A stretch of 64,000 bases of DNA, taken from contig NC_089437.1 in assembly GCF_026210795.1 (NCBI RefSeq), positions 4,588,001-4,652,000 on the forward strand, in the 5' to 3' direction. Within the stretch, counting starts at the first letter, position 1; every line of letters begins with the position of its first letter. Position numbers and translations under genes: made by a program. Below the pieces are notes generated by a model. The model did no database searches. It was not told the origin of the DNA and worked only from the letters and a program-made list of their open reading frames with translations. Of the stretch, positions 9,894-21,868 are shown piece after piece. This stretch comes from Rhizophagus irregularis. Lineage: Eukaryota > Glomeromycota > Glomeromycetes > Glomerales > Glomeraceae.

Positions 9894-12048
9894 TTACCAC
9901 AACTTCGAGCATTTCTTTGATTTCTTTGGTTTGCGTGTACCTGAACTTATACCAAATACCTGATTACCACGGTAAATATGGTCAGATGGTAAATTTTTAT
10001 TAAGTTCTGTATCAATAAATATTTCAAGATCACTAAGGGTTACTTTACTTATATCGATATCTCTTGGAAGACCTAATTTATATGCTAAAGCAAGTAATCT
10101 CTGAAATGATGTATCATTTTGAGGACTTGAAAATGGACTAGAAGATGGTACTGGTACTGCAGATGATCTAGCCGTAGTCATAGGAATTTTAGAATTTATA
10201 AGATTCTCAATATCCGCTAAAGTTGGACCTTGATATGTAACTATAGGAGTAGGTGGCATATCTGTCCTGTATTTCTCAACTTCTTCCAATTTATTCAGAA
10301 TAGATGCAACTGAATTTTCTAAACCAATACGTCGCGCATCCAACTTATTTTCACTGGAAAGACCATTTAAGAACTGTTGCCGTACTAATTCATTCTGATT
10401 TACCTCTGGAAGAGTTGGATATGCAAGTCTAACCATTCTTCGTAATTTAGAATAGAATCGGCTTACAGTATCACTACCCCTGAACAATAGCATTAAATGC
10501 AAGCTTAGACTTTTCAGATGTTATAGTAGGGAAGTAATGCTTAAAACGATATATTAATTGTCCAATACGTATTCCAGGAGCCACAATTGTACCTCCATTA
10601 TTAGCATTAGGATTATTAACAGCTATATCAGTAGGACGACCCTCGACTATTGACCAATCTTCATCCCATACAGTATGATCAGGTATAAAATTAGCACCAG
10701 TAATAGTATTAACTGCAGCTGCTTGTCCATGTAATACATTAGCCCCTCCACGAAATTGATTCGCCGCTACAGCCTGTATAGCGCCATTATTCAAAGCATT
10801 AAAAGCAGCAAGATTGGCCACACCAGTATTATCCAGAAGATTTACACATTCCCAATTTTTTCCTTTGATATGTGTTTCATACCAATCTCTAGCATCATCT
10901 TCAAGTAAAGTCTCAAAGACCCCATGAATCCTAACACGAGTTCTAGCATTAGCAGCAGGATCAAGTCCAGCAGACTCACACCATTGCCTGAATTCTTGAA
11001 GCCAAAGTTCTGGATCTTCACCAGATGCTCCTCTAAATTTTTTAGGTGCATATCCTGCCATTATCGGTTGTTGTATTACCGGAGGGTTATTTTGTAATGC
11101 TAGAATCTGTTGATTCAAATTATTGACCTGATTTTGCAAATTTTGACCATGATTACGACAGTTTAAAAATTGCCCTCTCCATGCTCGAGCTTGCTGAATG
11201 ATACCATTAGCCCGCCTTCTACTTCGTTCTGTTTCAGTATTATAGCGCTGTAATAATCTATGAGCATTTCTTCTACTCTCATCACGTTCTCTCTGGACAT
11301 TAGCTAGTTGAATTTGACTGTTAGCATATTGAGCCTGGATGTTAGCCAATTGGATCTGAGTATTTTGTGCAAGGACTTCCCAATGTTGGCGATGACGCAC
11401 TTCATTTGCATATGCATCCTCATAGGTACGTCTTGTTCTCAGTATAGTAGCACGTGTATTATTAAGTTCATGTCTAAGATATTCTTCACGGTTACGTGCA
11501 TCATCTAACAAACCTTCAAGTCTATCCTCCATATTATCTTGATCTTCTATAATATTTCGCAACTCATTAGCATATCGGATAATGGCATCAAGACTATCAT
11601 TTGCAGTGTTAAATAAATGATTTATATGAGGGTGTGCTGCTATAGTTGTACGATCAAGGTGAATACGAATACCAGCTACACTATTTGCTATAGTTGTCCG
11701 ATTATTTAAGATTTCTGTAATAGGGTCAGGAGGAATTGCTGCCATGTTTTTCCGTTGTCTATTAGCAAGTTCTTTTATTCGATCTTTAAGTTGAATATTT
11801 AGAGTATCAACTTCAATCAGCTGACGTTCTAATGCTTGAAGCCCTTCCTCCTTTAGTGATGCCGTTTCTAATGCTTTCTTAAGCTTTGCACGCAACTCAG
11901 CATTTTTTTGCCTAAGTTCTTCTATCTCAGATTCATGATTCTCAATTACACCATACAGGTATTTTATATATTGCTCTTGTGATTGCAATGTATGTGCAAG
12001 CTTTGTAATCTGTGTCTTTAATGATGTATCTTCCATTGCCAGTTCCAC
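9894..12048 (-). pseudogene. Gag-like structural protein with long coiled coil
   Basis: The main frame (12,048 to 10,474, 524 residues) starts with about 300 residues of coiled coil, rich in Glu, Gln, Asn and Arg, with repeated QLANIQ and QLANVQ units. A Ty3/gypsy-type capsid follows: KKFRGASGEDPELWLQEF, then LLEDDARDWYETHIKG. A second frame (10,502 to 9,894) continues with YSKLRRMVRLAYPTLP and QQFLNGLSSENKLDARRIGL, the usual C-terminal capsid part. It is spread over two frames. It is the only capsid-like gene in the Polinton. Its 5' end overlaps the start of the divergent integrase ORF by about 37 bases, so there is no room for separate promoters. No long terminal repeats flank it. Confidence 0.75.
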
Positions 12049-12983
12049 AGATTTTTATAGACCCTACATTTAATAAACAAATCGAACAAAATTATATCCT
12101 TCAACAAATCTATTACCATCCATGTGGATATTATCGTACTCCTGAAAAACTTTGGGCTAAAGTGCAAGCTGAGGGCCATGATTTTAACATATCTGATATT
12201 ACAGAGTGGTTGCATAAACAGGCTATATGGCAAATACACTCACCTATACCCAAGTATGTTCCACAGGTTTCTTTTAATAAGATTACTCGACCAAATATGT
12301 ATCATCAAGCAGATATCTTATATATGCCCTATGATACTGTAGATAGAAAGCTGTATAAATACTGTCTAAATATTGTAGATGTTGCTAGCCGATATAAAGC
12401 TTCAGTACCTCTAGAAGATCGCAGCTCTGCACGTGTTGCTAAGGCATTTAAAAAGATTTATAGTAAAGCAGACTGCCCGCTTATTTGGCCAAGAGTTTTA
12501 CAAGTAGATGGGGGATCAGAATTTAAGGATGAAGTTATCCGATTAATGGATGAAAAAGGTGTGCGTATTCGGGTGGGTACTACTCATAAGAGTCAGGCTA
12601 TTGTTGAACGGTATAATTGAACTTTAGCAGAGAGACTTTTCAAAATACAGGATGCAAAGGAACTCCTTACAGAAGGTGTGAATACTGCCTGGGTTAAGAA
12701 CCTTTCTGATATTGTGAATGAGCTAAATAATTCTAATACTCGTCTGCTAGGTATGTCTCCAGTTGAGGCAATCCAGAAAGATCAAGTGTATGCACTACCT
12801 TCAAAAATTCGGAAGGATAGACCTGTAGGTGCAGAAGAAATACGTTTACCAGCTGGTTCTCTTGTGAGATACTTACTTGATAACTCAGATTACCAAGGTA
12901 GGAGACGTGCAACTGATCCAATATGGTCTACTAAAGTTTATACAATTGAATCTTCCACAGTTGTTGATGGGCAGCCGGTTATA
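12012..12983 (+). pseudogene. Polinton integrase (retroviral type), main part
   Basis: An N-terminal helical region (IEQNYILQQIYYHPCGYYRTPEKLWAKV in outline) is followed by the RNase-H-fold core. The acidic residues are D in MYHQADILYMP, D in VLQVDGGSEFKD and E in QAIVERYN, matching a D,D-35-E integrase. A C-terminal part follows with RYLL and a DPIWS strand. This is the Polinton c-integrase family, related to retroviral and Ty3 integrases. It is cut by the 16.8-kb transposon at 12,984; the tail of the same domain lies at 29,748-29,848. Besides the insertion there is about one break. The start is uncertain because the upstream DNA is occupied by the opposing Gag gene. Confidence 0.85.
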
Positions 12984-13009
12984 CTTTGCTGAAACTTGGA
13001 GTTTACAAT

Positions 13010-14040
13010 CGATATTGATTAGATATTGCAATGATATCATTACGATATCATTACGATATTTTGATAAAAAATAGATTCGACGTCGTTAAGTTAGTCGTAA
13101 CTATATTTATTCGACATTGATTAGTTCGATATCTCTGCGATATCGCAGCGATCATTATGCGATGTAAATATTATCACGTAATCACATCGTAGTGATGTCG
13201 TATTAACATTGAATTAATATTACAAAAATATTTGACATTTATTTGATATCGTAACCATGTCGTATTAACATTGAATTAATATTACAAAAATATTTGACAT
13301 TTATTTGATATCGTAACCATGTCGTATTAACATTGAATTAATATTACAAAATATTTGACATTTTATTTGATATCGTAACCACATCGTAGTGATATCATAT
13401 TAACATCGAATTAATATTGCAAAAATATTTTACATCTATTTGATATCGTAACCACATCGTAGTGATGTCGTATTAACATTGAATTAATATTACAAAATAT
13501 TTGACATTTTATTTGATATCGTAATCACATCGTATTGATATCATATTAACATCGAATTAATATTCAAAAATATTTTATCTATTTGATATCGTAACCACAT
13601 CGTAGTGATGTCGTATTAATATTGAATTAATATTACAAAATATTTGACATTTTATTTGATATCGTAACCACATCGTAGTGATATCATATTAACATCGAAT
13701 TAATATTGCAAAATATTTGACATTTTATTTGATATCGTAACCACATCGTAGCCATATCGTAGTGATATCATATTAACATCGAATTAATATTGCAAAAATA
13801 TTAAAAATATTTTACATCTATTTGATATCGTAGCCACATCGTAGTGATGTCGTATTAACATTGAATTAATATTACAATTTTATTTGATATCGTAACTACA
13901 TCATAATAATATCATATTAATATCGAATTAATATTACAAAAAATGTTTTACATTTATTTAATATCGTAACTACATCGTAATGATATTATATTAACACCGA
14001 ATTAATATCACAAAAATATTTTTATTGTAATATATGTTTA
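13010..14040. repeat. Left subterminal array, GATATC-rich, 63-75-bp units
   Basis: About a dozen units of the pattern TTTGATATCGTAACCACATC, GTAGTGATRTC, RTATTAACATYGAATTAATA, TTRCAAAAATATTTGACATT. Unit length alternates between about 63 and 75 bases. CATCGTAGTGATG and GATATC are self-complementary, so each unit can fold. Higher divergence towards 14,000 suggests an expanding inner edge. Confidence 0.9.
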
Positions 14041-14104
14041 TTATTTATTATACATTAATAATAATAATTTTTTATTAGTGGATTATTATGGGTGAGTGGA
14101 GTAC

Positions 14105-14240
14105 GTTTCTTTTCTTCCTTTTTTTTATTCTTTTCTTCTCTTTTTTATTCTTTTCTTCTCTTTTTTATTCTTTTCTTCTCTTTTTTATTCTTTTCTTCTC
14201 TTTTTTATTCTTTTCTTCTCTTTTTTATTCTTTTCTTCTC
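14105..14240. repeat. 20-bp microsatellite, about 6.5 copies
   Basis: Near-perfect repeats of TTTTTTATTCTTTTCTTCTC. The two long overlapping ORFs here are a product of the repeat. Confidence 0.95.
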
Positions 14241-14406
14241 GTATGTGAGTGGATGGATACGTCATTTTCAATTTTAAAATATATATATATATATATATAA
14301 AAAATAAAAAAAACAATCATGATTAATAAAATGTACTCTTTGTAAAATATATTTAAAATTTAATACATAACCTTGGGATAATAGTTAGAGCAGGTAATTC
14401 CGGGAT

Positions 14407-15344
14407 TTTGTAAAGAATAATAAAAATGATAATATTTTTAAGTTAGTTCTTTCTTTAAATTTTTTTGAAAGTGTTTTGTTTCTTAAAATCATAATATTGT
14501 AAAAAAATGCTGGTTGCTACGACTGACGGACAACGACAAATTGTCAGGCTACCCCCGGACAAAGTAATTGGAAGGCGGAAAATGCCATAAATATCCAGCC
14601 CTATTTTACAACATTTTCTTCCAGGCTAAAGCAAATATTACAAAAGAAATTGCAAATATATTTAACAAGCAATAGATACATGGCCGTTGAAAAATATATT
14701 CACACTTCATATTGTAATACCACAGTCTAACAAAGAAATTGCAAATATATTTAACAAGCAATAGATACATGGCCGTTGAAAAATATATTCACATTTATAC
14801 CACAGTCTAACAAAAAAATACTCAAACCACAACATATTGTAAAAAAAATATGAAAAATACGCGTATATCCTATTTTCATACCTTGCTTAACAGCTCCACT
14901 ATTTATTTAAAAAACGGCTTTTTTCTCTTTTGTATGTGGGTAGGTGGGTACATTTTTCCTTTCTTTTATTCTTTTCTTTCGTATGTGAGTGGCGGGTACA
15001 TTTTCTTTTCTTTATTCTTGCTTTTATTCTTGCTTTTCGTATGTGGGTGTCTTACTACGTTGAATATATAAACTAAAGTGTCCCAAAGTATTGTTAATAT
15101 TGTAAAAAGATAATTAAAGTATACTTTAAAAAGAGACGAACTAAAATACCGTAAAGTATTAATATAAAAGACAAGAGAAAAGCGTATTTTTGAAAATAAA
15201 CAAAAAAAATCTCATTAATAAACGCGAATTTTAGCTATTTTTAGATATCACATGCATGATATCACATGCATGTAATTAAAGTGATTTTAATTGGTTAATT
15301 TTAATTTATTATTACATCATGCATATGATTTTATTGGTTAAAAT
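14407..15344 (-). repeat. 0.9-kb dispersed repeat, copy B
   Basis: Inverse copy of 2,864-3,770, with the same internal duplication of the CAACGGCCATGTATCTATTG block. It has an extra GAAAAG/AATAAA-rich stretch around 14,930-15,040. It lies inside the 16.8-kb transposon, between the left array and the Plavaka-like gene. Confidence 0.75.
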
Positions 15345-15399
15345 TTTATACGATACAAATTAAAATAATTATTTTATTATATTTATATAATTAATATAA

Positions 15400-18300
15400 T
15401 TATATGGCTGTAAAATAAAAATTATTTTTTATCCAAATTCTATTTGTAGTATCATGATTTGGTAGTTGGCACCTTTCTGAATTACAATTATGAATAAAAT
15501 GTACTTTTTGAACATTATCTATTACAGTAATTGGAAAAATACGTCTCCATTTATCTCCTGTTGCTTGGAGACGGTAAAGTGGACATTTTAATACTGAATG
15601 TTCAACCATAAGATCTTCAAACCAATCTACAACAATAAATGCATAATATTTGTTATTGTTACCCTTATGTTGAAAGATACCTTTGATTATTGCATAAGAT
15701 TCTTCATGATCTTCTTCATAAATTGCGATAAAATCATCGAGATGTAGGTGAACTTTTGAAAGGATACCATTTTCTTCTTCAATCATATATGATGCAAATT
15801 TGTACCAACTAATTGAAGAGTTTATAGTGCTGCCTCAAACTTTATATCCACATAAGATAAAAACAATTCAGTTTTAAAATTATGTAAAGTTAAAAGAAGT
15901 TTATCACGTTATGCTTTGGCATTCTTTTTTTTAATGAAATATTGGAAATAAAGTTTACTGGAGATATAACTAAATTAAAAGATTAGTAAATATAAATATC
16001 AAACATGTACTATTATATGCAATAAAATACTTACTTTTTGTATCATCATCATCGTCTTGAACTTGTTCAGTTGCTTCAGTTGAATATTTATCTTCTGTAA
16101 CATACCAATTTAAAAATAATTGTCCAAAATTTGAATTTGTAAATCCAGTACAAGATCTATTAAATCTTGGATCAATACCACCATCTGCTAAATGTCGAAT
16201 TGCAAATAAAGTATTGTAACGCTTTAATAAATCTAAATCTATGTTTTTGCAATTAGTTTTTGGTACCATCCCCTTAAAAATACGATGGACCATTTCTTTT
16301 ATACCAACTTGGGTATTAATAAGTGTTCCAAAGGTTTTAGCAGTGCATCAAAAGATGCATATTAACGTGTATGTTTGGTAAATTAACAAAATTTACAAAA
16401 ACCTATAAAAAGTAAAATATTGTTAATTATTTGAAATTATTCCACATTTCAATATCAAATTTGTAACTATACCTTTGGAAGGATTGAAAACTCTTCTTCA
16501 AGACATTGTTGCAATTCCTCATGCTTATCTCGACGTAAATTTCTTGTTAAAAACCGCTTTCATAGTTTTTGCAACATGTATCCAACAAGATATAATAATT
16601 TTTGGAATGAACTAACTCGAAATGCATCAATTCCTTTGTTGAATCATGGCTGTTTCATTACGTTTGATACTTGATTCTTTTAAAAACTGGTTTAACAAAA
16701 ATGGCATAATCATAGCTAATCTAAGTAAATCCGACATCATAAAACTATTGTAGTGAGTAATCGGATTTGGTAAGCGAGACCATCTTTTTTGGAATTTCAA
16801 AATTTTTCCAAATTTCGATAAAATTATCTTCCTTCTCTCGTGAAAATAATTCACAAGTTAATTTTAGTACCGCCCAATCTTTCCTGCAGTCGCATGATAA
16901 ACATCCTGCGGCGTCTGTAAATGTTCTTTCCTTTTTAATTTATCTAAAATACTAGGTAATGATCGTAAACCATATTCCGTACAAAGTTGATCTCTTCTTG
17001 ACATTATAGTCTACGAGAAATTTTTAAGATTTCTTCGTCTGTAATATGATGATAACGTAATGTTGTTACGATATCCCTGATTGTGAGCACTCAATGATTC
17101 TTTAGTAGTTTTACAAGTACGACAACCCTTATTTGCATTATGTCTAAATTTATTTTTTAAACAATTTTAATAGTTGTCATAAAATTATATTATTATATTA
17201 TTAACTAAGTTGAAAAAATACCTTAAGTACTCCTGTCATATCGTTACCTTGAGGTAAATCTGCCGTAACAACGCCTAAACCAGCAATTATCCATGCATCT
17301 TGTCCTTGGACAGTCATCACCTTTCCTTTCTCTAATTCCTTCATTTCTGAAATGAATGGTATCATAAATTCGTCAAATTTTCCTCCAAATGGGATAAACC
17401 CAATAACAAAATGGTTCTTTATTAGCTTTCTTTGATGTGCTGGCATATTTCCAAACTGTACATAAACACCACCTAGAGAATGGTATACATTTCTAAATAT
17501 ACCAAAATCATCATAATAAAGATCTAAAAACAGCTTATAGATTGGCATAGATGATGATGGTGGATTTCTAATAGAAATGTAATCAGATGGATGTAGGTAT
17601 GAAAGCTTTACATTACGAACGTGCTAACGGTCATTACATTTATAAATTATTTCACTAATCCGCAATGAACCATCAGGAATATTTTCGATGTTAAAACATC
17701 ATCAATATAGTTACTTTTTCTAAAATTTGAGAAGTCATTATAATTAAAAATGGTTCGTCTTGTAACCATACTTCACCGGTAATAGAACGACGTTGTCTTG
17801 GTAACCCTTTTAAATTTCCGGGTAAATCACTATATTCCAAAATTTTTTGAATTCGTAACTGATAATATCCATCATGATTTTTTAAAATTGATCTTAATCT
17901 TCCAAGTTTTTTTTGACCATTATCATCATGATAGTAAACAAAATCACCAGATCGGTACAATACTATTTATTAAAAATAAATAACTTTAATAAATATTATC
18001 AATGATAATAAATTATAATTGTATCAAAGTGTATTAATTTATAACCTTCTGATATTAATATTTCGTGTTGCCAAAAAGTGGGGATTCCCCCCATAAATTT
18101 CCATGCCAAAATTCTGATTTTTCTTCAGAATTAATGCCGGGTCCAAAATACATATGCTTCATTAGCATCGGATTATTAAGAACACGCCATATAATTTCAC
18201 TAATTGAGAGTTGATACGAAAGTTTTGATCCTCATGGAGTTGATGGAGTTTTTTTGGTGAAATTTTAATAGACTTTGTTATTATTGGTAAGAGAGTAAGA

Positions 18301-19050
18301 CGTTTTCTCCATGATTGAATCTTCGGATATTTTTTACCACATGGGTAGGTTCAAATTGAGAATTGCGAATGATATCGACAAGATCTTCATATGCTTTCGT
18401 AGAAACATTATGTTTCTGAAGCCAGCAAAATAATGCCGTAGTGTATAATTATCAAAGCACGGTGCAAACCGACCATTGCATAACGGTATCTTGTCTTCAT
18501 CTAACGCTTCAACGTTTATGATTCCTCTTCGTTATTACGTTCCTCTTCGTTATTATTACGTTCCTTCTTCATCGTTATTACGTTCCTCTTCATCGTTAAT
18601 TACGTTCCTCTTCATCGTTATTACGTTCCTCTTCCACTTGATTATTATTATCATCATTATTACCTTCATCCTCCTCCTCTTCGTCATTGTTTTCATTATT
18701 ATCTTCCTCCTCTTCCTCCTCTTCATAATTGTATTCGTTATCACTTTCTTCTTCCTCTTCAGTATCAGATGAATTGACATTATCTTGCGAAAATATCATC
18801 TCATCATTGTAGTTTGAGGATTAATTGATCCATATGCATTATCGTCATCATTAATGTCTTGAAAACTTAAATCATCTTTATGATCATACTGAAAGTCCAT
18901 ATCATCGTTATCATTATCAGGTGAACGTACAGGCGAACGAATTGCCACTCTCTCGTCAGAATCTGTTGTCTCATTAGGTTTGCTGTAAGAAAACCGATTT
19001 CGAATTCGAATTGGCTCTATTGGCTTGTTGTGACTATATCGTCTTCTCAT
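15400..19050 (-). pseudogene. Decayed Plavaka/CACTA-like transposase gene with BAH-like domains
   Basis: Reading down the minus strand there are: an N-terminal Ser/Arg/Asp-rich part (19,050-18,796); a very acidic Glu/Asn/Asp tract (18,799-18,596); a segment around 18,560-18,300 with CNGRFAPC; a BAH-like piece GDFVYYHDDNGQKKLGRLRS (17,960-17,691); a catalytic-region block with LFLDLYYDDFG, VYVQFGNMP and DLPQGND (17,548-17,201); and a zinc-knuckle-like GCRTC just after an intron-like gap near 17,120. After that come LPNPITHYNSFMMSDLLRL (16,854-16,627), DLLKRYNTLFAIRHLADGGI (16,293-15,970) and a second BAH-like domain (15,786-15,400). The order matches a transposon gene family I recall as frequent in Rhizophagus. 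Some gaps are plausible introns, but several frame changes lie within conserved blocks, so the copy is probably dead. Confidence 0.65.
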
Positions 19051-19289
19051 CTTTATAACAATTTAAAATAATTCAAATTTAATTAGAACATAATTACCAG
19101 TGGTACCACTACCACAGTATCTGTTATAAATTCAATTAGAACTAAATTTATTAAATACTATTAGTGCGTCAAAAAAAATGCAATTAAGTAATCAATTCGG
19201 TTAAATTACTGCCGATTTGGCTACACAAAATTTAGGGTCAATTATACCGGTTAATGACAATTGGTATGACAAATAATATTATCGAAAAT

Positions 19290-19530
19290 AGTCATTTATT
19301 GAATCAGAAAATAAAATAAAATATATAATAATATAAAACATAATAATAAAATAAAATAAAACATATAATAATATAAACATAATAATAATTAAATAAAATA
19401 AAACATATAATAAAATAAAACATATAATAATAAAATAAAATAAAACATAATATTAAAATAAAATAAAACATAATAATAAAATAAAATAAAATATATTAAA
19501 ATAATAAAATAAAAAATAAAAAATCAATGA
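19290..19530. repeat. Low-complexity AATAAAATAAAACATA tract
   Basis: About 240 bases made of A and T with rare C, dominated by AATAAAATAAAACATAATAAT permutations. It directly abuts the GC-rich palindromic patch. Confidence 0.9.
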
Positions 19531-19700
19531 TGCGCGCCGCCCGCGCCCGGTGGTAGGGAGATCGAGACCGAGAGCGCCTGCGCTCGGTGGTGAGGAGATC
19601 GAGAACGAGAGCGCCTGCGCTCTCGGTGGTAGTAGGGGGATCGGGAGCGAGCGCCTGCGCTCTCTATACTCGTACGTCCTACGATCCATCCTATTTCTCC
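19531..19700. repeat. GC-rich palindromic repeat patch
   Basis: Three near copies of GAGAGCGCCTGCGCTCTCGG with flanks GGAGATCGAGA and GGTGGTAG. GAGAGCGCCTGCGCTCTC is a near-perfect hairpin. The patch is the most GC-rich stretch in the window and contrasts sharply with the tract next to it. Confidence 0.85.
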
Positions 19701-19789
19701 GGGCGGCCCGACTAATGCTTAAAACAAAGCAAGTATTAATATAAATGCAATGAATTAATGAAAAAATCAGTTAAATAATAAATACTTAC

Positions 19790-20139
19790 GCTCCACTCTC
19801 CAAAACTCGTCAGAGAGTTCCTGGTGGAATCTCTCGTCATGCAAAGTCGGGTACGAGTGGGATATCCTTCAGGATTTCTGTTTATTAATCTCTCTAAATT
19901 CTCGTACCCCGACTTTAGCGCATTCCATTTCTCTCTACATTGTTTTCTAGTTGGCCTGAATATGTGGTTGTTTCGTATATCACGAGCAATTCCACGCCAT
20001 AATTGGTTTTGGTTAGGTGTAACCTCGTTGTGGTGAATAAGGGCTGATAGGCCCGACGACGCTGAATTAAGGTCAAAGCAGCGTCATCGGGCCATTGAAT
20101 GTATACTGGAAGATTTGCGTTTAAGTTTAATGCTGCCAT
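19790..20139 (-). pseudogene. Broken SANT/Myb-like DNA-binding domain gene
   Basis: From ATG at 20,139 the minus strand reads MAALNLNANLPVYIQWPDDA and then ALTLIQRRR. The rest of the domain, WRGIARDIRNNHIFRPTRKQ with CREKWNALKSGYENL, continues in another frame, and a final piece RFHQELSDEFWRVER in a third. The W..D...L..LI and QC..KWN pattern is that of the trihelix/SANT-type domains linked to Harbinger-like transposons and expanded in Rhizophagus. At least two frameshifts make the copy non-functional. Confidence 0.7.
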
Positions 20140-20208
20140 TATTAAATATTATTAGTTTGATGGGGAAAATGTCAAGAAAAGGCTCTATATTTATAATAAA
20201 TTTATTAT

Positions 20209-20612
20209 GATTTCTTTGAGTTTATTTTTACGATCTTGTCTAAATTTTTTAGTTCTAATGCAATCATCCTTAATTAATTTATTTAACATTGAATACACAC
20301 ATAATTTTTTTTTGATTTCTTTGAGTTTATTTTTACGATCTTGTCTAAATTTTTTAGTTCTAATGCAATCATCCTTAATTAATTTATTTAACAATGAATA
20401 CACACATAATTTTTTTTTGATTTCTTTGAGTTTATTTTTACGATCTTGTCTAGTTCTAATGCAATCATCTTTAATTAATTTATTTAACATTGAATACACA
20501 CATATTTTTTTTTGATTTCTTTGAGTTTATTTTTACGATCTTGCCTAAATTTTTTAGTTCTAATGCAATCATCTTTAATTAATTTATTTAACATTGAATA
20601 CACTCAATTTTT
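20209..20612. repeat. 105-bp minisatellite, four copies
   Basis: Units start with GATTTCTTTGAGTTTATTTT at 20,209, 20,314, 20,419 and 20,514; the third is 95 bases because TAAATTTTT-type bases are missing. A 105-base unit is 35 codons, so both strands stay open; the minus frame reads a basic unit with LNKLIKDDCIRTKKFRQDRK. Confidence 0.95.
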
Positions 20613-20857
20613 TGATTTATCAATTTATTTTAAAAATATAATTATAGTAATACTGCATTAATTAATATATATAAATAAAAATAAATAAACAAATTCTATT
20701 AATAAAAAATGAGTTAAAATGTTATCTTTATACTTTATAATTATAAAATATAATATTTTAAATCACGCATGTCCTTCTTGATTATATTTCATATTACACT
20801 GCGATGATATATTACAATTATACTGAATTTTAAGCTAACCTTAATTTACACCGTAAC

Positions 20858-21010
20858 GAACTTAATTCGATCTTAATTTACTCCGTTTTAGGAATATTAT
20901 CGAACAATTAAACAAATGATTAGTTGCACATGACTTGTATTATTTGAATAGTTGATACTTTATATACCGATATTTGATTACACCAATATGTATTAAAACT
21001 CTTTCCTATC
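20858..21010 (+). repeat. Dispersed repeat, copy 2
   Basis: Partner of 2,424-2,600. It shares AACTTAATTCGAT, TTAATTTAC and ATCGAACAATTA, then diverges. Confidence 0.55.
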
Positions 21011-21283
21011 AGTAATTTCACAATTTCAATCAATATATCGGTATTTTTCAAATATCGTTGTAAGTCTACTACTGTAGATCCCATCTATTTTTTATGTAAT
21101 CAATCCAGAGGCTTACACTAAATAGATATGGCTTAGTTAGATAGGATCATCACATGGTTCATTGGCTCAGTTATTTTTCCGTCGAAGAGTACCAGGATCT
21201 TATAAATTTTTTTCTTGCATGTCATCGTATCACACATAAAAATGGAAATTCAAAACGTAATATTCCATTAATTTCTTCTCACT

Positions 21284-21400
21284 CCTTTTCTTCTACCGAT
21301 CATTTTTCTTCTCACTCCTTTTCTTCTACCGATCATTTTTCTTCTCACTCCTTTTCTTCTACCGATCATTTTTCTTCTCACCTTTCCATTATTTTTTTTC
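21284..21400. repeat. 33-bp minisatellite, about 3.5 copies
   Basis: Perfect units of CTTCTCACTCCTTTTCTTCT plus ACCGATCATTTTT. In the plus frame opened at 21,154 each unit gives an 11-residue repeat SSHSFSSTDHF. The surrounding frame has no other sign of a gene. Confidence 0.95.
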
Positions 21401-21868
21401 TTCTCATTCCACGTATAGCCTGAAAAATATAATAAATTTGAAACCGTAAAATTGATTTGAGGTAATCTTCCATGTAAAAAAAAATTTCACTGAATGAAAT
21501 TCGATATTGTAATAATTTATTTATATTAATTAAATTTAATTTTCGATCTTCTAGAAATCATAATTTTTAGTTTTCCCATCTCCCGATATTTTTAACTGAT
21601 CCTGCATTCTACACGATACACAATGATATTAAGATCACGTATATTTTCCAATTAAATACTACAATCATAATTACAATAGCTAAAATCTCAAAATTATATC
21701 ACTGATAACCTCGCCCTTTTTTTTGTTCATTCAATATTTATCATCTACTTTTTTGAGCAAGAAAGTTGCTCTACATTTTTTATTCATTCATATTTTCTCG
21801 ATAAATATCACCTACTTTTAAACAAAAAGGTTGTTCCACTTTTTTTTCGCTCATATTTTTTTTATATT

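Noticed and set aside
8825-12048. A complete LTR retrotransposon
   Set aside because: No direct terminal repeats, primer-binding site, reverse transcriptase or RNase H found on either side.
13010-14040. A CRISPR array
   Set aside because: Units are contiguous tandem repeats without unique spacers, in a eukaryotic intron-bearing context.
14088-14300. Two long overlapping plus-strand ORFs of Phe, Leu and Ser
   Set aside because: They are produced by the 20-bp TTTTTTATTCTTTTCTTCTC repeat.
2864-15344. The inverted 0.9-kb copies as terminal repeats of one 12.5-kb transposon
   Set aside because: Such an element would cross the left border of the Polinton and of the 16.8-kb transposon, both of which are intact with target duplications on both sides.
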